Position numbers and translations under genes: made by a program. From Geomonas subterranea (GTDB taxonomy: Bacteria; Desulfobacterota; Desulfuromonadia; Geobacterales; Geobacteraceae), in NCBI RefSeq assembly GCF_019063845.1, contig NZ_CP077683.1:3836501-3900500 (forward strand): a DNA stretch of 64,000 nt, written 5' to 3'. Positions 48,277-56,998 of the stretch are shown here, in pieces. The notes beneath the pieces were generated by a model. The model was not told where the DNA came from. It saw only the letters and a list, made by a program, of their open reading frames with translations, and did no database searches. Within the stretch, counting starts at the first letter, position 1. Each line of letters starts with the position of its first letter.

Positions 48277-49629
48277 ATGAAGAGACTGACGGTGCAAGCA
48301 AGCCTGGCCGCGGCCCTGCTCTTGGGAGTGCTGGCCGTGCCGGCGTTCGCGGGGAAAGCGGGTATCGGCTGGCAGGATACCATAGCGGCCAAATCGGGGA
48401 AGGCGAAGACGCTCGCCGAACTCGCCATGATGTACGACTCGAGCTCCTGCGTCGAATGCCACCAGGAGCAGCATGACCAGGCCTCCAAGTCGATCCACTC
48501 GCGCTCCCTCTTCGGCACGGCGCGCACGGCCATGACCATCATGACCACCATCGAGAACGGCCTGATGGAGGAGCCCTATTCCGGGGTGAAGAGCGCGAAG
48601 GACGTCAAGGTCGAGCACCTGATGGGGTGCGCCAAGTGCCACCTGCCGCAGCTCGCCGACGCCGAGGACTCGGTGGCCCAGGAGCTGGTCACCACCCTCT
48701 ACGGCTGGAAGGAGGCGCGGGCCAAGAAGGACAAGGAGGGGGCCAAAAAGTTCGAGGAGAAGCTGAAAAGCGTCTCCATCAACTGCCTGGTCTGCCACAA
48801 CAGGAACGCCATCACCCACAAGTGGCAGGACGGCTACCCCAAGGCGGGGGTGGTGTACGGCTCCAAGGACGGCGATCATCCCTCGGACAAGTTCCCCAAG
48901 ATGGCCAAGAGCCCGATCATGGACCAGGCGATCCAGTGCGGCCAGTGCCACGGCCTTGGGCCGAACCTGGAGCTGGACGAGCCGACCCAGTGCTGCACCT
49001 CGTACGGCAGCTACCTGTGGGCCTACAAGGCCGAGGTGGGGCAGGAGAACTGCCAGGACTGCCACATGAAGAACTCGAAGCTCGGCCACAACATCCAGTC
49101 CTATCGTGACGCGGCCATGAGCGACAAGGCGGTCGAATTCAAGGCCGAGGCCTTCGGGTACTACTGGCGCGACGGCGCGAAGATCAGGCCCAGGGCCGTG
49201 GTCAAGGTCGAGATGCTGAACAAGGCGGGGCATTCCATCCCCGACGGCTGACCGACCCCCAACCGACTGGTTCTGTCGGTAATCGGTAAGACAAAAGACG
49301 GCAAGGAAGTGTTCAACCAGGAGAAGATTTACATGCCGGTCCCGCAGCAGCTCGCCAGGGGGGACCGGATGGGGCGCGGCCCCTACGAGAAGAGCGGCCT
49401 GATCGAGGACACCGGCCTTCCGCCGGGCAAACTGGTGAAGGAGCGCTTCGAAATCTTCTATCCGCTGGAGGAGGTCGAAGTAAATGGCAAGACGGTGGAG
49501 AAGCCGGCCGCGTACGACCTGGACGTGGAAGTGAAGCTCACCTATCTCCCCTTCGGCACCCCCAACAGCGATCCGTTCGTCTGGAAGGAGTTCACCAAGA
49601 CGGTGAGTATCAGCCAGAGCGGGAAGTAA
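48277..49629 (+). CDS. extKL: Pentaheme cytochrome ExtKL with in-frame UGA (selenocysteine 325)
   Basis: 450 aa if UGA at 49249-49251 is read as selenocysteine. Signal peptide about 1-25, then five heme sites: CVECH, CAKCH, CLVCH, CGQCH and CQDCH. The UGA lies in NKAGHSIPDG-U-PTPNRLVLSV. The reading frame continues without change for 125 more codons to TAA at 49629, with a beta-rich C-terminal domain (GKLVKERFEIFYPLEE; YDLDVEVKLTYLPFG). Without read-through the protein would be 324 aa. The split names ExtK and ExtL fit this division. Last gene before a strong terminator. Confidence 0.85.
49249..49279 (+). promoter_or_regulatory. SECIS-like hairpin at the in-frame UGA of extKL
   Basis: UGA followed by CCGAC (49252-49256), CCCC, AACC, the loop GACU (49265-49268), GGUU, CU, GUCGG (49275-49279). 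This gives a five-pair lower stem, an internal loop, a four-pair upper stem, and a tetraloop with G first, 14 bases after the UGA. These are the features expected of bacterial SECIS elements. The same bases must also encode PTPNRLVLS. Confidence 0.65.
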
Positions 49630-49657
49630 GGCGAAGAGAAGGTTCCTGGTTTGCTAT

Positions 49658-49688
49658 GCCGGCATCCACCGCGATGCCGGCTTTTTTT
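49658..49688 (+). terminator. Terminator after extKL
   Basis: GCCGGCAT / ATGCCGGC with an 8-base loop and a seven-T run. It separates extHIJ-KL from the next cytochrome unit and so argues for two transcripts. Confidence 0.88.
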
Positions 49689-49689
49689 G

Positions 49690-50003
49690 TCCAGGGCTCA
49701 TGAAAGGTTTTGGAGAATGGCTCTAATTTGACTATAATGCGCGGGAGTTCAGGGGGTGTCTCCTGTTCCATCGGAGAATGAGGCGATCAAAAGGCAACGA
49801 CAAGCGGGCGGCATGATAGCGAGCGGCAATCGGCATGGAGGAAGAGCTTCCAATGGGGCGTTACCCGCTCCTCCCCCAGGAGGGGGGAGGCCGGGAGGGG
49901 GGCTCTTGCCAGGGCGGCGGAAAGCTTCCCTTTCCCTGCCCTTCCCCCTCCGGGGGAGGGGAATGTTGGACCCCTGCCTGGGGCCGCAGCGCAGTATCGG
50001 CGT
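49690..50003. other. Intergenic region with GC-rich hairpins ahead of extM
   Basis: No gene seen. 49860-49965 contains CTCCTCCCCCAGGAGGGGGGAG and CCTTCCCCCTCCGGGGGAGGGG-like hairpins of the dispersed CCCTC/GAGGG family. An AT-rich patch at 49721-49740 (GGCTCTAATTTGACTATAAT) offers TTTGAC and TATAAT, but too close together for a standard promoter; TATAAT at 49735-49740 is the best -10 candidate. Distance from it to extM is about 260 bp. Confidence 0.45.
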
Positions 50004-51854
50004 GTGGCGGTACGGCTGCGGGGAGTCGGCCGGAACCTGCTGCTGCTGCTGGGACTGCTGGTGCTTGCCGGCTGCAACGGCAAGAGCGCGGCGGGAGGGG
50101 GGTGCCTCGCCTGCCACGCCGGCATCGAGCACGCCTCGGCCACGCACCGCGACTGCGTCGCCTGCCACGGCGGTGACGCCAGGGCACGGGAGAAGGAGGC
50201 GGCGCACCGGGGGATGTTCGGCAGGAGCAACCCTTCCGCCCCCGAACATTGGGACAAGAGCTGCGGCTCCTGCCACCAGTACCAGCTGGAACGGGTGAAA
50301 TCGAACCTGATGTACACCACGTCCGGGATGATCCGCAACATCCGGCTCACCTGGGAGGGGCCACAGGAGGGGGAGTACGCCAGCCGTGCCGGGGATGTCT
50401 ACGCCCCGACCGGGAGCGCGCTGCAGTTGAAGCCGGTGGCGGAGCTCGACCACCTCTCCGGGGAGCTGTACCGCAAGTTCTGCTCCCAGTGCCACGTGGC
50501 GCGTGAAAGCACGCAGGTCTACGGTGCGAGCCACGCCTCGGGATGCGCCGCCTGCCACTTCCCTTACAACGACCGCGCCACGTACCGCGGCAGCGACGCG
50601 ACGGTGCGGGGGCGTGCCCCCTACGCGGCGAGTCACGCCATGGAGCGGCTTCCGGGCAACGAAGTCTGCTCCCGCTGCCACAACAGGAGCGGGCGCATCG
50701 CCCACTCCTACCAGGGGCTCAACGACGGCAACAATTCGCTGGTGCCCACCCGTTTCGGGCTCCCGGGGCCGGTGATGACCAGCGGCACCAGGAACCTCAC
50801 CCACATCGCACCCGACGTCCACTTCGCGGCCGGGATGGACTGCATCGACTGCCACACCTCGCGCGACGTGATGGGGGACGGCTACGCCTACCGGAACATG
50901 TACCTGCAGACCGAAATCGGCTGCGAGGATTGCCACGGTGGCGCGAGGCCCCCGCGCTACCGCGAGATCACCGGCGAAAGCGACGAGGCGCTGCGGGAGT
51001 CCCGGGGGTACCGGATGCAGATGCGCCAGGGGATGAAGATGATCCTCACCGCCAGGGGGCGTGCCTACTCCAACGTCTTCTACAAGGACGGCGCGGTCTG
51101 GGTGCTGGGTAAGCGCAGCGGCAGGCTCTTCAGGAGCAAGGTCATCACCGGAACCCCCGAGCACACCGTTGTGGGGCACGGCCGGATGGAGTGCTACTCC
51201 TGCCACAGCCGTACCGTGGTCCAGTGCTACGGCTGCCACACGAGCTACGACAAGACGCGCTCCGCCATGGATTACGTCAAGGGGGTGGAGAGCGCGGGGC
51301 GCTTCAGCGAGAAGGAGGATTACCGGATGCTCTACCCCTTCCCGCTGGCCCTGAACCAGCGCGGCAGGATCTCCACTGTGACGCCCGGGTGCCAGACGTT
51401 CGTCACCGTGGTGGAGCCGGACGGGACCCTCTCGAAACACGAGTACGTGGCGCGTTTCAAGGGGAAGCAGCAGCTCCGCTTCGCCCCGTTCTATTCGCAC
51501 AACACGGGGAAGAAGGCGATCGGCTGCGGCGAGTGCCACGGCAACCCCGCCTTCCTCGGTTTCGGCCAGCACGTGGTGTCCGGCAGGAACATCGAAGGGA
51601 CCATGATCTGCGAGCAGTCGGCGGACAAGCCGCTGGACGGCTTCCTGACGCTGCAGGAAGGGAAGGTGCGCGCCTATTCGGCCATCACGCGCGAGCGCTC
51701 CCGCCCCTTGAACGGAACCGAGGTGCGCCGCGCCCTTGCGGTCAACCTCTGCCTGGTGTGCCACGACAAGGCTGCCGACCCCATCTATCGAAAGGAGCTG
51801 GACCATCGTGCCCTCAATGATGCGCTGCATCGTCGCCTTATTCCTGCTCCTTAG
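50004..51854 (+). CDS. extM: Dodecaheme c-type cytochrome lipoprotein, ExtM-like
   Basis: 616 aa from GTG 50004; no clear ribosome-binding site, so the start may differ slightly. Lipobox LVLAGC with the lipidated Cys at about residue 24. Twelve CXXCH sites: CLACH, CVACH, CGSCH, CSQCH, CAACH, CSRCH, CIDCH, CEDCH, CYSCH, CYGCH, CGECH and CLVCH. It would be an outer-membrane or periplasm-facing electron carrier. First gene of the second ext unit; the next gene overlaps its end by 47 bp. Symbol assigned by cluster order, not by search. Confidence 0.82.
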   Translation: MAVRLRGVGRNLLLLLGLLVLAGCNGKSAAGGGCLACHAGIEHASATHRDCVACHGGDARAREKEAAHRGMFGRSNPSAPEHWDKSCGSCHQYQLERVKSNLMYTTSGMIRNIRLTWEGPQEGEYASRAGDVYAPTGSALQLKPVAELDHLSGELYRKFCSQCHVARESTQVYGASHASGCAACHFPYNDRATYRGSDATVRGRAPYAASHAMERLPGNEVCSRCHNRSGRIAHSYQGLNDGNNSLVPTRFGLPGPVMTSGTRNLTHIAPDVHFAAGMDCIDCHTSRDVMGDGYAYRNMYLQTEIGCEDCHGGARPPRYREITGESDEALRESRGYRMQMRQGMKMILTARGRAYSNVFYKDGAVWVLGKRSGRLFRSKVITGTPEHTVVGHGRMECYSCHSRTVVQCYGCHTSYDKTRSAMDYVKGVESAGRFSEKEDYRMLYPFPLALNQRGRISTVTPGCQTFVTVVEPDGTLSKHEYVARFKGKQQLRFAPFYSHNTGKKAIGCGECHGNPAFLGFGQHVVSGRNIEGTMICEQSADKPLDGFLTLQEGKVRAYSAITRERSRPLNGTEVRRALAVNLCLVCHDKAADPIYRKELDHRALNDALHRRLIPAP

Positions 51855-53063
51855 CGCGGCGCTGGCCCTGGCCGGGGAGAACTGCACCGTCTGCCACAAA
51901 AAGGTGGTCAGGGGGCGCACCGGGGGCTTCCCTGTCTCTCCTGCCATCTGGACGAGACCAGGACCCTCGCCAACCCCGCCTCCCGGGAGAGCGGCGCCGC
52001 CGGCTGTGTCGGCTGCCACAAGGGGTACGCGGCGCTTTTCGACCACGCGATGGGGAGCCGGCAGGGAGAGCGCGACTTCGTCGCGGCAAGCTACGGCCGG
52101 GTCGATAAAGGCTTCTTTGGCAACAACTGCGGCGCCTGCCACCTCGGTGGATGCACCGACTGCCATGCCGGGCGGGGGCACGAGATCGGCAAGCCGCGCG
52201 ACCGCGACTGCTTCACCTGCCACAAGGGGTACTTCGTCGGTACCGATTACTACGGCATGGCCCCGCGCGAGGACAGCATGCGCTACCAGCGCGGTGAGGT
52301 CGCCTACGGCGAGGCGTACCTCAAGATGACCCCGGACCTGCACGCGGAGGCGGGCCTTTCCTGCGGCGCCTGCCACACCATGAAGAGTCTCGCCGCCGGG
52401 CGCAAGTCCGCAAAGGTCTGCACCGACTGCCACGAGCCGGACCGGAGGGTGCCGGAACACCGCATCGCGGCCCACCTGGAAAAAATGGAGTGCCCGGCCT
52501 GCCATTCGGCGTGGGCGGCGCAGGAGTATGGCACCTTCTTCCTCCGTTTCAGCAACAGCCCGTCGCAGGAGCTCTACGCCCTGCGGCGTGACCAGGCCGC
52601 CGAGGAGTACGTGAAGAGCGCCTATTTGAGGAGGCAGGATGCTCCTCCCCTGGGGCTGAACGCGAGGGGGATGGTGAGCCCGATCAGGCCCGAGTTCATC
52701 GCCTACTTCACCGACGTCAGGAACGACCGGGCCGTGTGGGACGAGAACCGGCTCCTGGCGGCGCGGTGGAAGGCGTTCTTCCCTCACACGGTGCGCCGGG
52801 GCACGGTGATGTGCGAGGGGTGCCACGAGAACCCGCGCCGCTTCCTGCTGGAGCGCAAGGAGGAGCGTATCTACCAGTTGCAGGCGGAGGGGATGACCCT
52901 CCCGTCGTTCTGGGACGCGACGGGGCAGCAGGTTGTAAACGGCGCCTTCTACCCGGCGCGGCGTTACCAGGTTTTGAGCGGCAAGACGGCGGAGTACCGG
53001 AGGGCGTACCTGGAAAAATGGCAGAGCTTGGTCAATCACGTCGAAGCTTCATCGGCACGCTGA
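51808..53063 (+). CDS. extN: Multiheme cytochrome, ExtN-like, with an apparent -1 frameshift
   Basis: The start is GTG 51808 (AAAGGAG upstream), giving signal peptide [22 protein letters not shown] and [11 protein letters not shown]. The frame then shifts: sensible sequence ([25 protein letters not shown]) resumes one frame over from about 51915. Adding one G to the G5 run at 51911-51915 restores one protein of about 418 aa with ten CXXCH sites (the rest are CGACH, CTDCH, CFTCH, CGACH, CTDCH, CPACH and CEGCH). Both frames are open here, so only the motifs reveal the break. Overlaps extM at its start and extO at its end. Confidence 0.78.
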
Positions 53064-53410
53064 TCGCGCTGGTTGCGGGAGGGGTGTTCCTGGGGAAGTT
53101 CCTGGCCCCGCGGCCCAGGCGCACCAAGACGCTGCTCGCCGTGCCCAAGGGGGATCTCCCGCGCGACGGCGCCCTGGTCTACCGTGAGGCGCGCATCGCG
53201 GTTATGAGCCGGGGAGGGCGGGTCTACGCCCTGAACCTTGTCTGCACGCACCTCGGCTGTACGGTCAACGTGACCCCTGCGGGGCTGATCTGCCCCTGCC
53301 ACGGTTCCGAGTTCGACAGCGAGGGGAGGGTCCTGAAGGGCCCGGCCGACCGGGCGCTGGAGCGCTACGAGGTGCAGCTGGTGGGAGAGAGCTATCAGGT
53401 GCAGGTGTAG
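53018..53410 (+). CDS. extO: Rieske iron-sulfur protein, ExtO-like
   Basis: 130 aa from ATG 53018. Tat-type signal anchor ([20 protein letters not shown]), then a Rieske domain with both cluster motifs CTHLGC and CPCHGS, binding 2Fe-2S through two Cys and two His, and the disulfide Cys pair intact. It overlaps the end of extN by 46 bp. Together with the b-type cytochromes downstream it forms a small bc-like quinol-oxidising module on the periplasmic side. Confidence 0.9.
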   Translation: MAELGQSRRSFIGTLIALVAGGVFLGKFLAPRPRRTKTLLAVPKGDLPRDGALVYREARIAVMSRGGRVYALNLVCTHLGCTVNVTPAGLICPCHGSEFDSEGRVLKGPADRALERYEVQLVGESYQVQV

Positions 53411-53585
53411 GGGCGAATAATCAGTTCGCCCGGCCCGTTTCTACAAGGGTTCTTCTGAATTTCCCGGGGGGCTCCCCTCCCTTGACGGGAGGGGGCCGGG
53501 GGGTGGGTGAAGCGGCAAATGGCGGAAATGATGGCATCTTACCCCACCCCCTAACCCCCTCCCGCAAGGGGAGGGGGAACTCGGT
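53407..53585. repeat. Dispersed palindromes between extO and extP
   Basis: GTAGGGGCGAATAATCAGTT and CGCCCGG at 53407-53431 is a single copy of the GGGCGAAT...ATTCGCCC element. It is followed by CCCCTCCCTTGACGGGAGGGGG and CCCCTCCCGCAAGGGGAGGGGG hairpins. The insertion interrupts an otherwise overlapping gene string and may reduce coupling of extP to extO. Confidence 0.7.
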
Positions 53586-53637
53586 GGGCCGGGGCAGGGT
53601 AGCTGGCGTTACAGGTAAAACAGCGGGAGCGACTGAC

Positions 53638-54258
53638 TTGATCGAGGACTTCCTCAAACATCTTTTTCCGAGGGCGGTGCTGCAAAGGAACCTGACCCTC
53701 TCCTATACCCTCTGCCTGGGAGGGTTGGCCTTCACCTGCCTGATGCTGCTGGGGGCTTCGGGGGGGCTGCTCCTCTTCTACTACCAGCCCACTCCGGCCG
53801 CAGCCTACCCGTCCATCCTGCTCCTGGAGTCCTCTGTCTGGGGAGGGCGCTACCTGAGAAGCCTGCACCGGCTCGCCAGCCACTTCTTCCTGGTGCTGAT
53901 CGTGCTGCACACCCTGCGGGTGATCCTCACCGGCGCCTACCAAAAGCCCCGGCAGTTCAACTGGCTGGTCGGCTGCGCGCTGTTTCTTTGCGCCGTCTTC
54001 GAGGGGTACACCGGCTACCTTCTCCCCATGGACCAGCTCGCCCTCTGGGCCACCCAGACCGGGATGGAACTGCTGCACATCATGCCGCTTGGTGGCGCGC
54101 TGCGCGCCGTGCTGGTGCCGGACGGGGTGGGTGGACCGGCATCGCTGCTCAGGTTCTACGTGCTGCACATCCTGATGGTCCCGGGATTACTCCTCTTTTT
54201 GAGCGGGCTTCACTTCTACCGGATCAGGAGGAACAAGGGGGTGCTTCCGTACCTATGA
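53638..54258 (+). CDS. extP: Cytochrome b (b6-type N-terminal part), ExtP-like
   Basis: 206 aa from TTG 53638 (GGGAG eight bases upstream). Four transmembrane helices. The two diheme ligand pairs of cytochrome b6 are present: H-x13-H in SLHRLASHFFLVLIVLHTLR and H-x14-H from RFYVLHILMVPG to SGLHFYRI. It should oxidise menaquinol at the membrane and pass electrons to the Rieske protein and the multiheme cytochromes. ATGA overlap with extQ. Confidence 0.88.
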   Translation: MIEDFLKHLFPRAVLQRNLTLSYTLCLGGLAFTCLMLLGASGGLLLFYYQPTPAAAYPSILLLESSVWGGRYLRSLHRLASHFFLVLIVLHTLRVILTGAYQKPRQFNWLVGCALFLCAVFEGYTGYLLPMDQLALWATQTGMELLHIMPLGGALRAVLVPDGVGGPASLLRFYVLHILMVPGLLLFLSGLHFYRIRRNKGVLPYL

Positions 54259-54670
54259 AACGAGGCTACGTCAAGAGTTCGCCGCACTTCTTCCGTCTGA
54301 TAACGATCGCGCTGGGGCTCACCGCCGTCGCCGTCATGCTCCTGGCCGCGCTGGTCCCGGCCCCCCTGCAGGAGCAGGGGAATCTCGCCCGCGTGCCCAA
54401 CCCGGTCAAGTCCGCCTGGTTCCTGCTCTGGATCCAGGAGCTGGTCAGTTACTCAAAGTACCTCGTCTACCCGGTGCTGGCGCTGGCGGCCTGTTTCATC
54501 GCTCTCCCCTGGCTCTCCCCCGCGGCGCCGCAGCAGGGTGCCTGCTGGTTCCCGCGCGCCTGCCGGGGGGTGAGCTGGGGGCGCTTGTCACATGTCTGCT
54601 GGTGCTCACGCTGACTCTCCTGGCCATGTTCTGCAGAGGTGCCAATTGGCAGTTCGTTTCCCCCTTCTGA
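54255..54670 (+). CDS. extQ: Cytochrome b subunit IV-like protein, ExtQ-like, with apparent frameshift
   Basis: ATG 54255 overlaps the extP stop. The first part has TM1 (ITIALGLTAVAVMLLAALV), the subunit IV motif VPNPVKSAWFLLWIQEL, and TM2. As written the frame ends at 54614 after a nonsense-like tail (WFPRACRGVSWGR). One frame over, the downstream bases encode ELGALVTCLLVLTLTLLAMF and CRGANWQFVSPF, the expected last helix and end of a PetD-like subunit, stopping at 54670. One extra G in the G6 run at 54565-54570 would join them into about 138 aa. Confidence 0.72.
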
Positions 54671-55458
54671 TCGCGCTGGCGACCCTCCTCGCGCCCTTCT
54701 CTGCACATGCGGGCAAGGTGTCCTGTCTCGACTGTCACCCATCGCACTACCGCGCCCTGGGAAGCTGCGTGGCCTGCCACCGTGGCGATCCCCGTTCCGG
54801 CCGGATTCGCATCGCCCATCACGACCTGGTGCAGGGGCGGTTCGCGTGGTTTGCCGTGCCCGGCGCAGCTTCCACGCGGCGGGGACGCGATCTGATGGAG
54901 ACCTACGCCTGCCGTCGCTGTCACACCTCCGCGGGAAAGGGGAACCGGCTGGCCGCCGACCTCGACCGTCTTCCGGCAGGGAGCACGGCGCAGGGGATCT
55001 TCGAGGCGATCGGTGCTCCGGCGCTGTTGATGCCCCAGTTTCATTTCGATGAGCGCCAGAAAACGGAGCTGGTGAACGCGGTCCTTGCGGGGGCGCGGGA
55101 AACCGCGCGCAAGGGGGAGCGGCGTGAAGGGGAGTCGCCCCAGGTGGTGCATTTTCTGGATGGGGATGCCGGCCGGGACAACATCTTCGAGAAGCGCTGC
55201 GGGGCCTGCCACCGGGTGCTCACCCGCACCCGGGGAGGGCTTGGGCGCGGCAGCATCGGCCCGAACCTTTCCGGGCTGTTGACGGAGTTCTATCCCAAGA
55301 CCGCGGCAGGGGGGACCGCATGGAGTTCTGCGGCGCTGGAGAAGTGGCTGGAAAATCCGAGGAAAATCCGTGAGCAGACGCAGATGCGTCCGGTACCCCT
55401 GCAGCCAGGCGAGTTGGCGAAGCTGCTGGCCGTTTTCACAGAGCGCGCGCCGCAGTAG
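54646..55458 (+). CDS. Tetraheme c-type cytochrome at the end of the ext cluster
   Basis: 270 aa from TTG 54646 with AGAGGT five bases upstream, overlapping the restored extQ end. Signal peptide ending SAHA, then CLDCH and CVACH, then CRRCH, and near the C-terminus a mono-heme cytochrome c domain CGACHRVLTRTRGGLGRG...GPNLSGL with a candidate Met ligand in QMRPVP. The combination of a multiheme N-part with a mitochondrial-type cytochrome domain is like cytochromes that hand electrons out of a bc module. Probably ExtS or ExtR by position; no symbol given. Confidence 0.82.
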   Translation: MAVRFPLLIALATLLAPFSAHAGKVSCLDCHPSHYRALGSCVACHRGDPRSGRIRIAHHDLVQGRFAWFAVPGAASTRRGRDLMETYACRRCHTSAGKGNRLAADLDRLPAGSTAQGIFEAIGAPALLMPQFHFDERQKTELVNAVLAGARETARKGERREGESPQVVHFLDGDAGRDNIFEKRCGACHRVLTRTRGGLGRGSIGPNLSGLLTEFYPKTAAGGTAWSSAALEKWLENPRKIREQTQMRPVPLQPGELAKLLAVFTERAPQ

Positions 55459-55515
55459 CCCAAACCGCACCTCCGTGTCACCGGGTCCGCCGCCCCCCCG
55501 TGCTGAAAACAAAGC

Positions 55516-55548
55516 GGCCCCGCCGGATACCTGGTCCGGCGGGGCCTT
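55516..55548. terminator. Terminator between the ext cluster and the MCP gene
   Basis: GGCCCCGCCGGA / TCCGGCGGGGCC stem, seven-base loop, then TT. Very stable; serves the plus-strand ext unit and possibly the convergent MCP gene. Confidence 0.75.
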
Positions 55549-55588
55549 CCCTCCCCGTCTCAAGGAGGTGAGAGGCGGGGTGGACCCG

Positions 55589-56707
55589 TTACCCGTGCAC
55601 GATCTCCTCGAGGTTGCTGGCTATGGTGGTCGAGGTCGCTGCCTGCTCCTCGGAGGCGGTGGCGATCTGCGCGATGACGTGTTCGATCTGCTCGATTGAG
55701 TGGACGATGTTGGCGAGCGAGCTGTCGACCTGGTGCGAGAGCGCCTCGCTCACCTCGGCCTCGCTCTTGCCCCGCTCGATCGATTCCACCGCCAGGGAGG
55801 TTTCCTTCTGGATCTCCTCGACCATGAGCCGGATCTCCTTCGTGGAGGCGACGGTGCGGTCCGCCAGCCGGCGCACCTCGTCGGCCACCACGGCGAAGCC
55901 GCGTCCCTGCTCGCCGGCGCGGGCCGCCTCGATGGCCGCGTTCAGCGCCAGCAGGTTGGTCTGGTCGGCGATGTCGTTGATCACCGCCACGAACTCCCCT
56001 ATCTTCGCGGACTTTTCCCCGAGGTTCCCTACGATCCCGGCCGAATCCCTCACGATCTCGGCGACCTTGCGCATCTCGCTCACGGCCTGGCTCACCACGC
56101 TCTGCCCCTCGCGGGCGTTGCCGGCCACCTCGGCGGCGGAGTCGGCGGCGTTCACGGTATTGCGCGCCACCTCGTTCACCGTCATGCTCATCTCTTCCAT
56201 GGCGGTGGCGATCTGGGTTACCCGCGTCTCCAGGTATTCCTTGCGATCGATGGCCTCGCGCTGATGCTGCGCCACCGCCTTCTCGGCGGTGATGTCATTC
56301 CAGCAGGCCATGTAGCAGAGGACCTTGGAGGGGTCGCGGCTGTCCCAGATGGGATAGGTCGAGGTGCGCAGGGTGATTTCGCCTATGGGGATTTCCGCCG
56401 TGTGCGGCATTCTTCCCCGCGGTTCGCCGAAGATGCTGCGGATCCGTGCCGGGTCCTTGTGAAACTGGTGAATGCTGTTCCCTTCGGCGTTGGCCACGTC
56501 TGCGCCCCGCAAGCCCGAGTTCAACTGGCTTCGGAACTGCTGCATCAGGGCCCGGGCCTGCCTGTTCATGTAGATGATCCTGTTTTCGTGAGTGGTGTCG
56601 CAGAGCATGACGATGTTGTCGACGTTGTCGAGCATCTGGGTCATTTTCGCGATTTCGACTGCCTGCTCGTCGAGGACGGATCTGTTGGGATTGCCGAAGA
56701 ATTTCAT
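55589..56707 (-). CDS. Soluble PAS-containing methyl-accepting chemotaxis protein
   Basis: 372 aa from ATG 56707 (GGGAG upstream). No transmembrane helix. An N-terminal PAS-like domain at about 15-150 ([24 protein letters not shown]) is followed by the MCP signalling domain with its conserved hairpin [20 protein letters not shown] and [18 protein letters not shown]. The C-terminal coiled coil contains [17 protein letters not shown]. Cytoplasmic sensor of redox or metabolic state by analogy; ligand not evident. Convergent with the ext cluster. Confidence 0.9.
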   Translation of the reverse strand: MKFFGNPNRSVLDEQAVEIAKMTQMLDNVDNIVMLCDTTHENRIIYMNRQARALMQQFRSQLNSGLRGADVANAEGNSIHQFHKDPARIRSIFGEPRGRMPHTAEIPIGEITLRTSTYPIWDSRDPSKVLCYMACWNDITAEKAVAQHQREAIDRKEYLETRVTQIATAMEEMSMTVNEVARNTVNAADSAAEVAGNAREGQSVVSQAVSEMRKVAEIVRDSAGIVGNLGEKSAKIGEFVAVINDIADQTNLLALNAAIEAARAGEQGRGFAVVADEVRRLADRTVASTKEIRLMVEEIQKETSLAVESIERGKSEAEVSEALSHQVDSSLANIVHSIEQIEHVIAQIATASEEQAATSTTIASNLEEIVHG

Positions 56708-56998
56708 GAATGCTCCCTTCGCGCCCACTCGGGGCCAGTTGGATGGTATCAACCCCGGCCCCAAGAGGCGCACGGGGAGAGGCACGGGTCTCATACCTTC
56801 ATCGGCAGAACGCTTCCAAACTTTAATGTGGCACCCTTTTTACCCTTTTTTCAGCGGGGAACCCGCCGGACGTGTTGGACGGCTTCACTTCCCGATCGCT
56901 CATGTTAAAATCCTCTACTGTTGTTCCGGCGGGAAATCCGCTAGGGGCGGTATCACCGGCACGGCAGCCGGACCGGAAGCCGTCGACAGGAGGCGGGG

